From Streptococcus parasuis (GTDB lineage Bacteria; Bacillota; Bacilli; Lactobacillales; Streptococcaceae), in contig NZ_AP024276.1 in assembly GCF_021654455.1 (NCBI RefSeq), forward strand, positions 62,001 to 126,000: DNA of 64,000 nt. Direction: 5' to 3'. Both the position numbers and the translations under genes were made by a program. Of the stretch, positions 25,811 to 34,592 are shown one piece after another; position 1 is the stretch's first letter; each line of letters opens with the position of its first letter. The notes under the pieces were generated by a model, which saw only the letters and a program-made list of their open reading frames with translations, had not been told where the DNA came from and ran no database searches.

Positions 25811-27086
25811 ATCTATTATTTTTTTTCAAATTTTTTATCTTTTCTTGGGTCATACCCAAGGCACGCTCGTATTTACCGGTGTCATTGGCGGTAAAGTAGT
25901 CCGCATGAAGTAACTTATCGGGCAAGTATTGCTGGTCCACCCATTTTTCAGGATAGGCATGCGGATACTGGTAGCCAATAGCATTTCCCAGCTCCTTACT
26001 ACCGGCATAGTGACCGTCCCGAAGATGATTTGGAATGGGCAGATGGCCGTTTTTCCGCAAATCAGCCAGAGCTGCATCCATAGCCTGATAGGCAGAATTA
26101 GACTTGGGCGAGAGAGCCAAATCAATGACCACATTGGCAATCAAAATCCGTGCTTCTGGGAAGCCGATTTTTTGGGCGGCTTCAAGGGCAGTCACTGTAT
26201 GAATCTGTGCCTCTGGATTGGCCAAGCCAATGTCTTCATAGGCAATGACCGTCAAGCGACGGGCCAGGCTAGGTAGGTCTTCAGCCTCAATCAAACGAGC
26301 GGCGTAGTGGAGGCTGGCATTGACATCGCTACCCCGAATGGATTTTTGTAGGGCTGAGAGAATGTCGTAGTGGGCATCGCCGTTCTTGTCCATGCTGATG
26401 TAGGACTTTTGCAAGCTATTTTCCACGGCATCCAGATCAATGTGGCGACTGCCGTCGTCACTTTCCTTGGTAGAAAGCACAGCCAGCTCTAGTGAATTAT
26501 AGGCGGCACGAAGGTCACCGTTGGTAGCATTGGCTAGGAAGTCTAGAGCCTCAGGTTCAATGGTGACGGGGAAGTCAAAACCACGTTCGCTGTCTGTCAG
26601 AGCCAGTTCCAAGGCTTGTCGGATATGGCTGGTTTGCAAAGGCTGCAATTCAAAAATCTGAACCCGACTACGAATGGCAGGCAGAATCGAGAAGAAGGGA
26701 TTTTCCGTCGTTGCCCCAATCATGATGATATTGCCATTTTCCAAAAGAGGAAGCAGAAAGTCCTGCTTGGTCTTGTTGAGACGGTGAATCTCGTCGAGTA
26801 GGAGGACTAGGCCACCAGAAAATTTAGCTTCTTCAGCGATTTCCTGCAGGCGTTTTTGGTTGTCTGTCGTGGCATTAAAGGTCCGAAAGGCATACTTGGT
26901 CGTGCCAGCAATGGCGGACGCAATCGAGGTCTTGCCAATCCCTGGCGGACCGTAGAGAATCATGGACGACAGCATATTGGCATCAATCATGCGACGGATA
27001 ATCTTTCCAGGACCGACCAGGTGCTCCTGACCGATGACTTCATCAATGGATTTGGGCCGCATACGAAGGGCGAGATTGGCTGGCAT
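25809..27086 (-). CDS. rarA: Replication-associated recombination protein RarA (MgsA)
   Basis: A 425-aa AAA+ clamp-loader-like ATPase with Walker A GPPGIGKT at residues 46-53, Walker B LLLDEIHR, sensor ATTENPFF, and the C-terminal helical tetramerisation part (SLARRLTVIAYEDIGLANP, YPHAYPEKWVDQQYLP). It acts at stalled replication forks with SSB. AAAGGAAG precedes the ATG. It is divergent from the DUF3013 gene, with the two starts only about 75 bp apart. Confidence 0.94.
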   Translation of the reverse strand: MPANLALRMRPKSIDEVIGQEHLVGPGKIIRRMIDANMLSSMILYGPPGIGKTSIASAIAGTTKYAFRTFNATTDNQKRLQEIAEEAKFSGGLVLLLDEIHRLNKTKQDFLLPLLENGNIIMIGATTENPFFSILPAIRSRVQIFELQPLQTSHIRQALELALTDSERGFDFPVTIEPEALDFLANATNGDLRAAYNSLELAVLSTKESDDGSRHIDLDAVENSLQKSYISMDKNGDAHYDILSALQKSIRGSDVNASLHYAARLIEAEDLPSLARRLTVIAYEDIGLANPEAQIHTVTALEAAQKIGFPEARILIANVVIDLALSPKSNSAYQAMDAALADLRKNGHLPIPNHLRDGHYAGSKELGNAIGYQYPHAYPEKWVDQQYLPDKLLHADYFTANDTGKYERALGMTQEKIKNLKKNNR

Positions 27087-27159
27087 AGGCTTCCTTTCGT
27101 TTCTTTTGTTAGCTGATTATGGTACACTTATTATAACACAAAATCGAAAGAGGACTGAC

Positions 27160-27630
27160 ATGGCAAAACATGGCTTTTTAGATGTGCTGGAAGTGGCACT
27201 GGACAAACATTTTACCTACGATTACGAGCTCAACTGGGACAAGAAAAACCACGCAGTTGAGCTGGCTTTCATCTTAGAAGCACAGAACGCGGCAGGGATT
27301 GAAACGGTGGACGACGAAGGCAATGCCTCTGCGGAGGATATTTTCCTAGAGGAGTATGTCCTATTCTACAACCAGGACAAGTCCCGCTTTGACGAGGAAG
27401 ACTACCTGGTTGCTCTGCCATTTGACGCCAAGAAGGGCTTTTCAGCAGAGTTTCTGACCTACTTCGCAGGTTTTCTCAAGGACACCGCCGATCAAGGTTT
27501 AGATGACCTCATGGACTTTTTGGCGGATCCAGAAGCCCAAGAATTTGCGGTTGCATGGGATAGCGAGGCCTTTGAAAAAGGCAGGGCAGACTTGGTAGAG
27601 GGGGAGTTTTACCCATATCCGAGGTATTGA
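27160..27630 (+). CDS. DUF3013 family protein
   Basis: A 156-aa acidic protein starting MAKHGFLDVLEVALDKHFTYDYELNWDKKNHAVELAF, typical of the DUF3013 family found in streptococci and lactococci. I chose the ATG at 27160 with AGAGGA upstream; the open frame extends further upstream only through the rarA promoter region. A TATAAC -10 element lies at about 27131. No catalytic motif is evident; function unknown. The ASCH gene follows after 1 bp. Confidence 0.82.
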   Translation: MAKHGFLDVLEVALDKHFTYDYELNWDKKNHAVELAFILEAQNAAGIETVDDEGNASAEDIFLEEYVLFYNQDKSRFDEEDYLVALPFDAKKGFSAEFLTYFAGFLKDTADQGLDDLMDFLADPEAQEFAVAWDSEAFEKGRADLVEGEFYPYPRY

Positions 27631-27631
27631 G

Positions 27632-27985
27632 ATGGTTCATGAAATGTTACTGGCTCCAAAACCGTTTGAAATGATGAAGTCTGGTCAGAAGACCATTGAG
27701 CTACGACTTTACGATGAGAAGCGCAAGCATATACAAATTGGAGATCGCATCCGTTTTTATTGTACAGAGAATCAGACGCAAACGATCGAGGTGCAAGTAT
27801 TAGATCTTCACATATTTGATAATTTTGCTCAGTTATACAAAGAACTGGATTTATTATCTTGTGGGTATACGCAAAGCAGTATCAGAGAGGCGAAACCAGA
27901 AGATATGGAAGTTTACTATTCGCGAGAACAGTTAGAACAATATGGTGCAGTAGGTATAGAATTGAGGGTAATAGATTCTATTTGA
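27632..27985 (+). CDS. ASCH-domain protein
   Basis: A 117-aa protein of the ASCH fold, related to PUA domains: MLLAPKPFEMMKSGQKTIELRLYDEKRKHIQIGDRIRF, then a C-terminal EDMEVYYSREQLEQYGAVGIELRVI. ASCH proteins bind RNA or, in some cases, hydrolyse modified nucleosides. It is coupled to the DUF3013 gene (1-bp gap); GAGG in the end of that gene is the ribosome site. Confidence 0.8.
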   Translation: MVHEMLLAPKPFEMMKSGQKTIELRLYDEKRKHIQIGDRIRFYCTENQTQTIEVQVLDLHIFDNFAQLYKELDLLSCGYTQSSIREAKPEDMEVYYSREQLEQYGAVGIELRVIDSI

Positions 27986-28005
27986 CATTCCGTTTCCTCT
28001 CTTGC

Positions 28006-28034
28006 TTGACTGCAGGCGAAACTTTTGCTATTAT
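28006..28034 (+). promoter_or_regulatory. Sigma-A promoter of a small RNA
   Basis: TTGACT and TATTAT are separated by exactly 17 bp. No open frame follows; the predicted start near 28041 is about 115 nt before a strong terminator. Confidence 0.75.
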
Positions 28035-28040
28035 AAAAAT

Positions 28041-28154
28041 AGAAAAGACGTTGAGTTCCAGCTCAACGCCCAGTAGGACCGCTAAACGGTGGTTCAGTTC
28101 GTTAGATTAAATAACCGTCAGAACTGTGTCAAAGTTTGCTGACGGTTATTTTTT
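28041..28154 (+). ncRNA. Structured small RNA, candidate type I antitoxin
   Basis: Between the promoter at 28006 and the terminator at 28110-28154 lie three hairpins: CGTTGAG-TTCCAG-CTCAACG, ACCG-CTAAA-CGGT, and the terminator stem AATAACCGTCAG/CTGACGGTTATT with T-run. The 3' end overlaps, in antisense, the stop region of a minus-strand holin-like toxin frame (stop at 28146). Convergent overlap at the 3' ends is the layout of TxpA/RatA and BsrG/SR4 type I systems. Transcription has not been shown. Confidence 0.6.
28110..28154 (+). terminator. Terminator of the small RNA, possibly bidirectional
   Basis: AATAACCGTCAG with CTGACGGTTATT, a 12-bp perfect stem with a 17-nt loop and T-runs on both strands. 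Confidence 0.8.
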
Positions 28155-28387
28155 ATCTCGAATAGCTAAAATGATGACGATTATCAAATTCAGCATTCCA
28201 ACAAGTAGACTTGATAAATATAAATCCAGAGATCTCCGACGTGAGAGTTTTGAAACGATATTTTTCAAAACTCGAGCTAGTGCGTGTCCTAGACAAATCT
28301 TATAGGATTTGTCGTTGCCAGATGAGTAAGTTTACTTACCATCTGGCATGGGCTAGCCTTTCTAGCAGATTTGCTGTCCACTTCCAT
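28146..28387 (-). pseudogene. Holin-like type I toxin gene split by a palindromic insertion
   Basis: On the minus strand a perfect Shine-Dalgarno sequence GGAGGTGAT stands 4 nt before ATG-GAA-GTG (28387). The frame then runs into foreign sequence and stops. Removing 28229-28380 (152 bp) joins GTGGA directly to TTTATATTTATC and restores a 29-codon frame: MEVDLYLSSLLVG followed by MLNLIIVIILAIRDKK. This is a short hydrophobic helix with a charged tail, as in holin-like type I toxins. TCCA (TGGA on the coding strand) is present at both junctions as a 4-bp target duplication. With the insert, only a 32-residue chimera is encoded. The ancestral toxin identity is inferred from shape, not from a search. 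Confidence 0.65.
28229..28380. mobile_element. 152-bp string-of-hairpins insertion element
   Basis: The insert consists almost wholly of consecutive inverted repeats: GAGATCTC, then GAGTTTTGAAA/TTTCAAAACTC, GACAAATC/GATTTGTC, GCCAGATG/CATCTGGC, GGCTAGCC and AGCA/TGCT. It has no gene and is flanked by the 4-bp repeat TCCA. No second copy was found in this window. It behaves like a non-autonomous palindromic element. Confidence 0.6.
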
Positions 28388-28509
28388 GGGCATCACCTCC
28401 GTTCAGAAACTTGGAACCACCGTCTTAAACTTTCCTACACATGTTTATTCGCAGTGCGAATAGAAAATTTTCGAAAAGTATTATTAGGGCTCCATCGCGT
28501 AACATTAAC

Positions 28510-28538
28510 TTGTAAAATGGGTTAGAAATCGGTACAAT
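28510..28538 (+). promoter_or_regulatory. Promoter of prmA-rsmE
   Basis: TTGTAA and TACAAT with a 17-bp spacer, 42 bp before the prmA start. Confidence 0.65.
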
Positions 28539-28580
28539 AATACAGTGATTGACGCATAGAAAAGAAAAGGAACAACAAAC

Positions 28581-29534
28581 ATGAACTCATGGCAAGAATT
28601 AACGATTCACGTGCATCGTGATGCAGAGGAAGCAGTTTCAAATCTGATGATTGAAACGGGCAGTCAGGGGGTGGCCATTAGCGACTCGGCTGACTATGTG
28701 GGACAGGAGGACCGTTTCGGTGAACTTTATCCCGAGGTGGAGCAGTCGGATATGATTGCGATTACGGCCTATTATCCTGATACCTTGGATATTGAAGAAA
28801 TCAAGGCAGATTTGGCGACTCGCTTGGCGGATTTGACAGGCTTTGGCTTGGAAACTGGTCAGGTCAGTCTAGAAAGTCAGGAACTAGCAGAGGAAGACTG
28901 GGCGGACAACTGGAAGAAATACTATGAGCCAGCCCGCATTACCCACGATTTGACCATTGTGCCGTCTTGGACCGACTATGAGGCGACTGCTGGTGAGAAG
29001 ATTATCCGTCTGGATCCAGGCATGGCTTTCGGTACGGGTACTCACCCGACGACCAAGATGAGCCTCTTTGCCTTGGAGCAGGTACTGCGTGGTGGCGAAA
29101 CAGTCATCGATGTCGGCACAGGCTCAGGCGTTCTCTCAATCGCTAGCTCTCTTCTTGGGGCTAAGGAAATCTTTGCTTACGATTTAGATGAAGTGGCGGT
29201 GCGTGTGGCTCAGGAAAACATTGACCTCAACGCCCATACCAGCAATATTCATGTTGCGGCAGGTGACCTGCTTCGTGGCGTTGACATTGAAGCGGAGGTC
29301 ATCGTTGCCAACATCTTGGCGGACATTCTCGTTCATTTGACGGATGATGCCTACCGTCTTGTCAAGGACGAAGGCTACCTGATTATGAGCGGCATCATCG
29401 CGGACAAGTGGGACATGGTGCGAGCATCTGCGGAGGCGGCTGGCTTCTTCCTCGAGACCCACATGATTCAGGGCGAGTGGAATTGCTGTATCTTCAAGAA
29501 AACGGCTAACCGCTCAGGTGTGATTGGAGGCTAG
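28581..29534 (+). CDS. prmA: Ribosomal protein L11 methyltransferase
   Basis: A 317-aa enzyme with an N-terminal L11-binding domain (about 1-110; [23 protein letters not shown]) and a SAM-dependent methyltransferase domain with motif [21 protein letters not shown] and motif [27 protein letters not shown] is diagnostic of PrmA. GGAACAACAAAC precedes the ATG. rsmE follows within a base of the stop, the common prmA-rsmE pairing. Confidence 0.95.
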   Translation: MNSWQELTIHVHRDAEEAVSNLMIETGSQGVAISDSADYVGQEDRFGELYPEVEQSDMIAITAYYPDTLDIEEIKADLATRLADLTGFGLETGQVSLESQELAEEDWADNWKKYYEPARITHDLTIVPSWTDYEATAGEKIIRLDPGMAFGTGTHPTTKMSLFALEQVLRGGETVIDVGTGSGVLSIASSLLGAKEIFAYDLDEVAVRVAQENIDLNAHTSNIHVAAGDLLRGVDIEAEVIVANILADILVHLTDDAYRLVKDEGYLIMSGIIADKWDMVRASAEAAGFFLETHMIQGEWNCCIFKKTANRSGVIGG

Positions 29535-29535
29535 G

Positions 29536-30282
29536 ATGCAGCAGTATTTTGTCAATGGCAGAGCACCGCAGGGTATTTTCCAGATTAAGGATAAGGACAC
29601 TGCCAAGCATATGTTTTCTGTTATGCGATTACAGGCAGATGACCAAATTGTCCTAGTCTTTGATGATGGCATCAAACGCTTGGTGCGAGTAGTGGATAGC
29701 CAAAGTCAATCTGTTGAAATCATCGAAGTATTGGCAGACAATGTTGAATTGCCCGTTTCCGTGACCATTGCCATGGGCTTTCCAAAGGGAGATAAGCTCG
29801 AGTTTGTCGCTCAAAAGGCAACAGAGTTAGGCATGTTAGCCCTCTGGGCCTTTCCAGCTGATTGGTCTGTGGTCAAATGGGATGGTAAAAAATTAGGCAA
29901 AAAAGCAGAGAAGCTAGAAAAAATTGCCCAAGGAGCAGCAGAGCAAAGCAAACGCAATCGTATTCCGGCTGTTCGATTATTTGAGAAAAAATCGGATTTC
30001 CTAGCTCAACTAGCAGGATTTGACCAGATTATCTTAGCCTACGAAGAGGCTGCAAAAGAGGGCGAACAAGCTAACTTGGTGAAAATCTTATCTGGCTTAG
30101 AAGCTGGCCAATCAGTCCTTGTCATCGTCGGTCCAGAAGGTGGCGTGTCGCCTGAGGAAGTAGCCGCATTTGAAGGAGCGGGAGCGGTCAAGACAGGTCT
30201 TGGTCCTCGTATCTTACGAGCGGAGACGGCTCCCCTCTACGCCCTTTCTGCCATTAGCTACGCGACGGAGTTGTTGAGGTAG
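29536..30282 (+). CDS. rsmE: 16S rRNA (uracil1498-N3)-methyltransferase
   Basis: A 248-aa SPOUT-fold methyltransferase: N-terminal PUA-like part (DTAKHMFSVMRLQADDQIVLVFDDG), LPVSVTIAMGFPKGDKLEFVAQKATELG, and the C-terminal knot with VLVIVGPEGGVSPEEV and LGPRILRAETAPLYALSAI. I chose the ATG at 29536, preceded by GGAGG; the frame extends upstream into prmA but without ribosome site. Confidence 0.95.
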   Translation: MQQYFVNGRAPQGIFQIKDKDTAKHMFSVMRLQADDQIVLVFDDGIKRLVRVVDSQSQSVEIIEVLADNVELPVSVTIAMGFPKGDKLEFVAQKATELGMLALWAFPADWSVVKWDGKKLGKKAEKLEKIAQGAAEQSKRNRIPAVRLFEKKSDFLAQLAGFDQIILAYEEAAKEGEQANLVKILSGLEAGQSVLVIVGPEGGVSPEEVAAFEGAGAVKTGLGPRILRAETAPLYALSAISYATELLR

Positions 30283-30285
30283 TGT

Positions 30286-31002
30286 ATGTTTGCTTTAGGA
30301 ACGATTATCAATACCTTGGCCATTGCCCTAGCAGGTTTGCTAGGGTCTTGGTTTGGACATTTACTGAAAGAACGGCATCAGTCGGGGTTGACGATGGCGA
30401 GTGGTGTTGCTGTTCTTTTTCTGGGGATTTCTGGTAGTTTAGAGGGGTTACTGACAGTTGTAGATGGTCAGATCACAAGTCAGAATAGTATGCTTCTGGT
30501 CATTAGTTTGGCGTTAGGAACCTTGGTGGGGGAAGTACTCCATATCGAAGGCTGGTTTGAGCAACTTGGTATTTGGCTCCGTGAAAAATCGGGAAATAGT
30601 CAAGATTCTCAGTTTTTAGATGCCTTTTTGACGGCTACCTTGACTGTTTGTATTGGAGCTATGGCCATTATTGGTTCTATTCAAGATGGTTTGACGGGAG
30701 ATTATCGATTATTAGCTATTAAAAGCATTTTGGATTTTATAATTATTTTGATTATGACTTCTAGTTTAGGTAAGGGAGCAGGGTTTTCGGCCGTACCCGT
30801 CTTCTTTTTCCAGGGCTCAGTAACGATTTTGGCACGTTTGATTGAACCGATTATGACGGAACAAGCACTTGTGAACCTTTCTCTAATAGGGTCAGTTCTT
30901 ATTTTTTGTGTCGGAGTTAATATTGTTTGGGATCGAAAAATCCATGTGACTAATATGTTGCCTGCCATCTTAGTAGCAGTTGTTTGGACGTATTTTGTAT
31001 AA
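30286..31002 (+). CDS. DUF554 family membrane protein
   Basis: A 238-aa integral membrane protein with about seven spans, beginning MFALGTIINTLAIALAGLLGSWFG, the conserved DUF554 (YdfK/YqgA) start, and containing GDYRLLAIKSILDFIIILI. Function is not known. It follows rsmE after 3 bp and so belongs to the prmA operon. Confidence 0.85.
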   Translation: MFALGTIINTLAIALAGLLGSWFGHLLKERHQSGLTMASGVAVLFLGISGSLEGLLTVVDGQITSQNSMLLVISLALGTLVGEVLHIEGWFEQLGIWLREKSGNSQDSQFLDAFLTATLTVCIGAMAIIGSIQDGLTGDYRLLAIKSILDFIIILIMTSSLGKGAGFSAVPVFFFQGSVTILARLIEPIMTEQALVNLSLIGSVLIFCVGVNIVWDRKIHVTNMLPAILVAVVWTYFV

Positions 31003-31023
31003 TCTTTTTATGAAAATTTACAG

Positions 31024-31052
31024 AAAAGCAGCTTGAACCTCAGGCTGTTTTT
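31024..31052. terminator. Bidirectional terminator between DUF554 and a GNAT gene
   Basis: AAAAGCAGC with GCTGTTTTT; A- and T-runs on both sides let it serve the two convergent genes. The GNAT stop lies inside it. Confidence 0.75.
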
Positions 31053-31588
31053 AACGTGTAGAGAAGCAAGTCGACTTCTCCCAACCCTTTCCAGTTTGCG
31101 GAAGTCTGATTACTAAGAGTAAAACCATTTTTTAGCAATACTCTTTGGGATGCTTGATGTTCAGGCATGACGAAGGCAAGGATTTCTGAGATGGGATACT
31201 CCTGTATTAAGAAACGGCAGAGCAGACTGACCGCTTGGCTGGCTAGACCTTGATTCCAGAAAGCATGATGAAGACGGTAGCCAATGGTCACCGACGCAGT
31301 TCGTTTTTTGTAGTCGAAAACTTCCAAGACGCCAATCAATTTCCCTTGAAATTCTAGTCCTAAAAACAATCTTTTTTTCTTATCAAAATCACGTTGGAAA
31401 TGACTGATTCGTTTGCGAAGGGTTTCTTTATTTTTAGTTGATGTGTTAGGAGTGTATTGGAAATGAAGAGGATTGGAATAGATTTCCCAAAGGTCGTCGA
31501 GGTCTGTTTCCTCTATTTTTCGCAGTTGGAAGGAGGCGGCTTGTAGAGTAGGGAAAGTGTCAAATATGGTCGTCCTTTCAAAAGACAA
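31040..31588 (-). CDS. GNAT acetyltransferase of the RimJ/RimL type
   Basis: A 182-aa protein with LRKIEETDLDDLWEIYSNP near the N terminus, IGVLEVFDYKKRTASVTIGYRLHHAFWNQGLASQAVSLLCRFL (acetyl-CoA loop) and MPEHQASQRVLLKNGFTL. The pattern is that of the Acetyltransf_3 group that acetylates ribosomal proteins or small molecules. Substrate unknown. It is 38 bp downstream of the nucleotidase gene and may be read from it, as no terminator is seen between. Confidence 0.82.
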   Translation of the reverse strand: MSFERTTIFDTFPTLQAASFQLRKIEETDLDDLWEIYSNPLHFQYTPNTSTKNKETLRKRISHFQRDFDKKKRLFLGLEFQGKLIGVLEVFDYKKRTASVTIGYRLHHAFWNQGLASQAVSLLCRFLIQEYPISEILAFVMPEHQASQRVLLKNGFTLSNQTSANWKGLGEVDLLLYTLKTA

Positions 31589-31626
31589 GAGCTTGGTAGA
31601 CCCAAACTCTCGACTTTTATCTATGT

Positions 31627-34173
31627 TTAGTTTTCTTTTTTCTTGCGAAGTGCACCAACAAAACCAATCAAGCCGAAGCCAAGAAGACTGAGCATGGAGC
31701 TTGCCTCACCAGTAGCTGGGAGTGTTTTTTGACCTGCTTGAGCTGTTGAAGTGGCAGTGCTTGCTTTTGCAGGGCTAGCAAGCTTGTGTTTTGGTGCGGG
31801 TACTGTTGTTTTTTCAGCTGGAAGGGTAATAACTTGACCAGACGGAAGTGTGATTTGAACACCTGTTTGATTAGTTGCTATGTTCGTATTGGTATCTGTT
31901 TGAACAGTTGGAGGTGTCACTGCTTTTGGCTCGGTATAGACAAAGCGGAACTCACCGAAACCTTCATTTTCAGTAGAGGCTTGGAGGTAAACCAGGCCTT
32001 CTTGATCCGCTAGCAAGTCTTTTGCACGATCTGCCGTCAAGAAGCGGAGGTCTAATCCTTTGATGCTATCGGTAAAGGTCCAGTTATTGTCTGCTGTTGG
32101 GTTGATGACCTTTTCAGCGATGATGTAGTTGATGATAGCTTGGCGGTTTTCCAGATTGAGTAAGTAGTTGACAGAGGCGTCTTTGACACCTGGGAAGGTA
32201 CCATTTGCACGGTAGTTGTTGGTCACCACGATAAACTCTTGCTCATCTGTAACAGCCTGTCCATTGTACTGAAGGTTGCGAACACGGCTTGCTGTTTCGT
32301 TAACCACCTTACCGTTGCGGTCGTACTTGTTTGGCTGGGTGATGTCGTATTGATAGGTTACGCCGTCAATTACATCGAAGTTGTAGGTCCGGTAGTCAGT
32401 ATTGACCAGGTTTTGTGGCTCAGTAGAGCTTGGATCGATTTGGTTGAACTGACCTGCGGACATTTCTAACCATTCTTTGAGTTGGGAACCGTTGATTTTT
32501 AAGATGGCAACTACGTTATCGTAGAGGTAGAGGTCCGCTACGTTTTTGATAGCGATTGGGCCAGCTGGAATGTCTGTGTAGGCTGTTGCATCGCCACGGG
32601 TTCCAGCCTTGAATGGGGCCGCTGCAGAAAGGATTGGTAGGCCAGCTTCAGGCGTTCCTGCTAGTTGCTGTTTGGCATACCAGATTTGGGCATTGTTGAC
32701 GATTTGAACAGATGGGTCATCTTGCACTAAGGCGAAGAAGCTGTTGATTGGTGCAGTTGTTTCACCGACTTGCTGGCGGACGTAGTTGATGGTTTCAGTG
32801 TGGGCTTCTTTAGCCAGGTCAATGATACGGCTGTCGGCCACAGATGACTTGGTATCAATCTTGCGGATGGCAGCCTTGCTAGAAGTTGTGGTCCATTTAC
32901 CGTCAGTATACGTCAGATTAAGGTCAATCACACCAAGGTGGTCACCGTATTTTCCAGCCATAGTGACAGGAGTGCCGTTGATTTTACCATTTGTGTCGTC
33001 CACGCCAGTATATTTAGCGTAGAAGCTTGGTTTTTCAGCTGTCCCTGGAAATTCTGCGTGGGAGTGACCTGTAATCACCGCATCAACTCCTGACAGGCTG
33101 GCGATTTGGTAACCGACATTTTCTTCGCCAACTTCATACTGATCATCACCGATACCCGAGTGAGAAAGAACCAAAACGATGTCTGCGCCATTTTCACGAA
33201 TAACAGGAACAATGTCACGGACTGCTTCAACCGCATCGCGCACGATGACCTTGCCTTCCAAATAGGCCTTGTCCCAGTTGAGGATTTGTGGCGGAACGAT
33301 TCCTGTGATACCGACTTTCAGGCTGACAGACTTGCCAGTAGTATCTGTAAAGGTTTTGTCAACGATAGTGTAAGGTTGGTAGATGAAATCTTTGGTTGTA
33401 GGGTTGAGAACATTGGCGTTGAGAAGGGGCATGCCAGCTGTTGAAATCACCTTGCGGAGGTAGTCTAGACCGTAGTTGAACTCATGGTTACCGAGGGTGC
33501 CGGCATCGAAACCTAGCGTATCCAAGGCGGTGTACATAGGATGTTGTTCACCATCTTCAATCGGATCAATGAGAGACTTGTAATTGCCAAGCGGTGTTCC
33601 TTGGATGGTGTCACCGTTATCCACAAGGATGACGTTTGGATTTTCAGCCTTGGCATCTTCAATTAGCACGGCCGTTTTTGCCAACCCGAGTGTTTCCACA
33701 GGTTTATCTTGGTAATAGTCGTAGTTGACCAAGTTAGTATGGAGGTCCGTTGTTGCTAGGATACGGACATCGACAGATTGGCCTTCGACAGGAGTTGTTG
33801 TCTCTGTCGTGGCTGCGCGTGTTTCGGTTGTAGGGTTAGTTGTTGTCTCGTCGCTAGTTGCTACAACGCTAGCTGGAGTGCTAGTTTCAGTTGTAGTTTC
33901 AGCGCTTGCAAAAGTCTCAGTTGCTGTAGTTGTTTCTGCTGTTTCAGTTGAAGTCGTCTGATCCTCTGATGTAACTTCCTCAGAGCTTATTTGACTTAAT
34001 TTGGTTGCTGTCTCTGTTGAGCTAACTGCTGCTTCAGAGGTTTGTGATGCTTGCTCAATTTCTGTGGTACTAGCAAGTGTTCCGTCTACTTCTTCTGCTT
34101 GAACGAAGTTAGGACTAGTTGCTAGCAAGGCTAGACTTAATGCGATAGCACATTTGCTAAAACGAAAATTCAT
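31627..34173 (-). CDS. LPXTG-anchored surface 5'-nucleotidase / cyclic nucleotide phosphodiesterase
   Basis: An 848-aa exported enzyme. A signal peptide (MNFRFSKCAIALSLALLATSPNFVQA) is followed by about 110 residues rich in Thr, Ser and Glu. The calcineurin-like metallophosphatase domain has ILATTDLHTNL, VDNGDTIQG, LGNHEFNYG, LVLSHSGIG and TGHSHAEF. The 5'-nucleotidase C-terminal domain follows, and the protein ends with LPATG (818-822), a membrane span and RKKKEN. It would release nucleosides such as adenosine at the cell surface. Of the known S. suis wall nucleotidases, SntA is the closest I recall in size, but I did not verify this. Confidence 0.88.
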   Translation of the reverse strand: MNFRFSKCAIALSLALLATSPNFVQAEEVDGTLASTTEIEQASQTSEAAVSSTETATKLSQISSEEVTSEDQTTSTETAETTTATETFASAETTTETSTPASVVATSDETTTNPTTETRAATTETTTPVEGQSVDVRILATTDLHTNLVNYDYYQDKPVETLGLAKTAVLIEDAKAENPNVILVDNGDTIQGTPLGNYKSLIDPIEDGEQHPMYTALDTLGFDAGTLGNHEFNYGLDYLRKVISTAGMPLLNANVLNPTTKDFIYQPYTIVDKTFTDTTGKSVSLKVGITGIVPPQILNWDKAYLEGKVIVRDAVEAVRDIVPVIRENGADIVLVLSHSGIGDDQYEVGEENVGYQIASLSGVDAVITGHSHAEFPGTAEKPSFYAKYTGVDDTNGKINGTPVTMAGKYGDHLGVIDLNLTYTDGKWTTTSSKAAIRKIDTKSSVADSRIIDLAKEAHTETINYVRQQVGETTAPINSFFALVQDDPSVQIVNNAQIWYAKQQLAGTPEAGLPILSAAAPFKAGTRGDATAYTDIPAGPIAIKNVADLYLYDNVVAILKINGSQLKEWLEMSAGQFNQIDPSSTEPQNLVNTDYRTYNFDVIDGVTYQYDITQPNKYDRNGKVVNETASRVRNLQYNGQAVTDEQEFIVVTNNYRANGTFPGVKDASVNYLLNLENRQAIINYIIAEKVINPTADNNWTFTDSIKGLDLRFLTADRAKDLLADQEGLVYLQASTENEGFGEFRFVYTEPKAVTPPTVQTDTNTNIATNQTGVQITLPSGQVITLPAEKTTVPAPKHKLASPAKASTATSTAQAGQKTLPATGEASSMLSLLGFGLIGFVGALRKKKEN

Positions 34174-34214
34174 GAGAATCCTCCATTTTCTTTTTATAAT
34201 AATCTTCCACCATC

Positions 34215-34243
34215 ATTATACAGGGGTAAAACCAAAAACTCAA
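34215..34243 (-). promoter_or_regulatory. Promoter of the surface nucleotidase gene
   Basis: On the minus strand TTGAGT and TATAAT are 17 bp apart, 42 bp before the ATG at 34173. Confidence 0.65.
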
Positions 34244-34334
34244 GACAGAATCTGAACGTTTAGGTAATTTTGTTTGAAAAAAACATGAAAACAGAGTGAA
34301 AACCGAATATTTTTTCTGATTTTAGTAGAAAAAG

Positions 34335-34506
34335 AAACTTAGAACCTGTATTCAAAGTTCAGTACTTCCACCTAAGGCTCTTTTTTCAGCTACTCATCGT
34401 TCTTTTTTCAAAATACAGTCAGCGTTCCCTCAAAAAAAGCCTTGATTAGCGAAAAAACGATCTCCTATCCACAAGCACGTCACTTGTGAATACAGGTTCT
34501 TAGTTT
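34335..34506. mobile_element. MITE-like element with 20-bp inverted ends
   Basis: Ends AAACTTAGAACCTGTATTCA and, inverted, AAACTAAGAACCTGTATTCA match at 19 of 20 positions and enclose about 130 bp without a gene. A second palindrome (CACAAG...CTTGTG) lies inside the right end. No target duplication could be made out. It sits between the divergent nucleotidase and rel genes. Confidence 0.7.
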
Positions 34507-34592
34507 TTATCTGTGTTAGTGGTGCTAGATTCCTTTTTCTTTTTTCATGAAAATGGTAAAATAGTAGGAAATATAAGAGGAAGAGTAATGAT

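Noticed and set aside
28449..28467. Palindrome TATTCGCA-G-TGCGAATA before prmA, similar to a sigma-X box
   Set aside because: One mismatch to the consensus on both strands, and a good ordinary promoter for prmA lies downstream at 28510; kept only as a possible weak site.
28211..28525. 104-codon plus-strand frame antisense to the toxin locus
   Set aside because: No ribosome site, composed of the palindromic insert and the antisense of the toxin leader, no protein-like pattern.
33725..33961. 78-codon plus-strand frame rich in Val and Ser
   Set aside because: Antisense of the Thr/Ser/Glu-rich region of the surface nucleotidase; low-complexity shadow.
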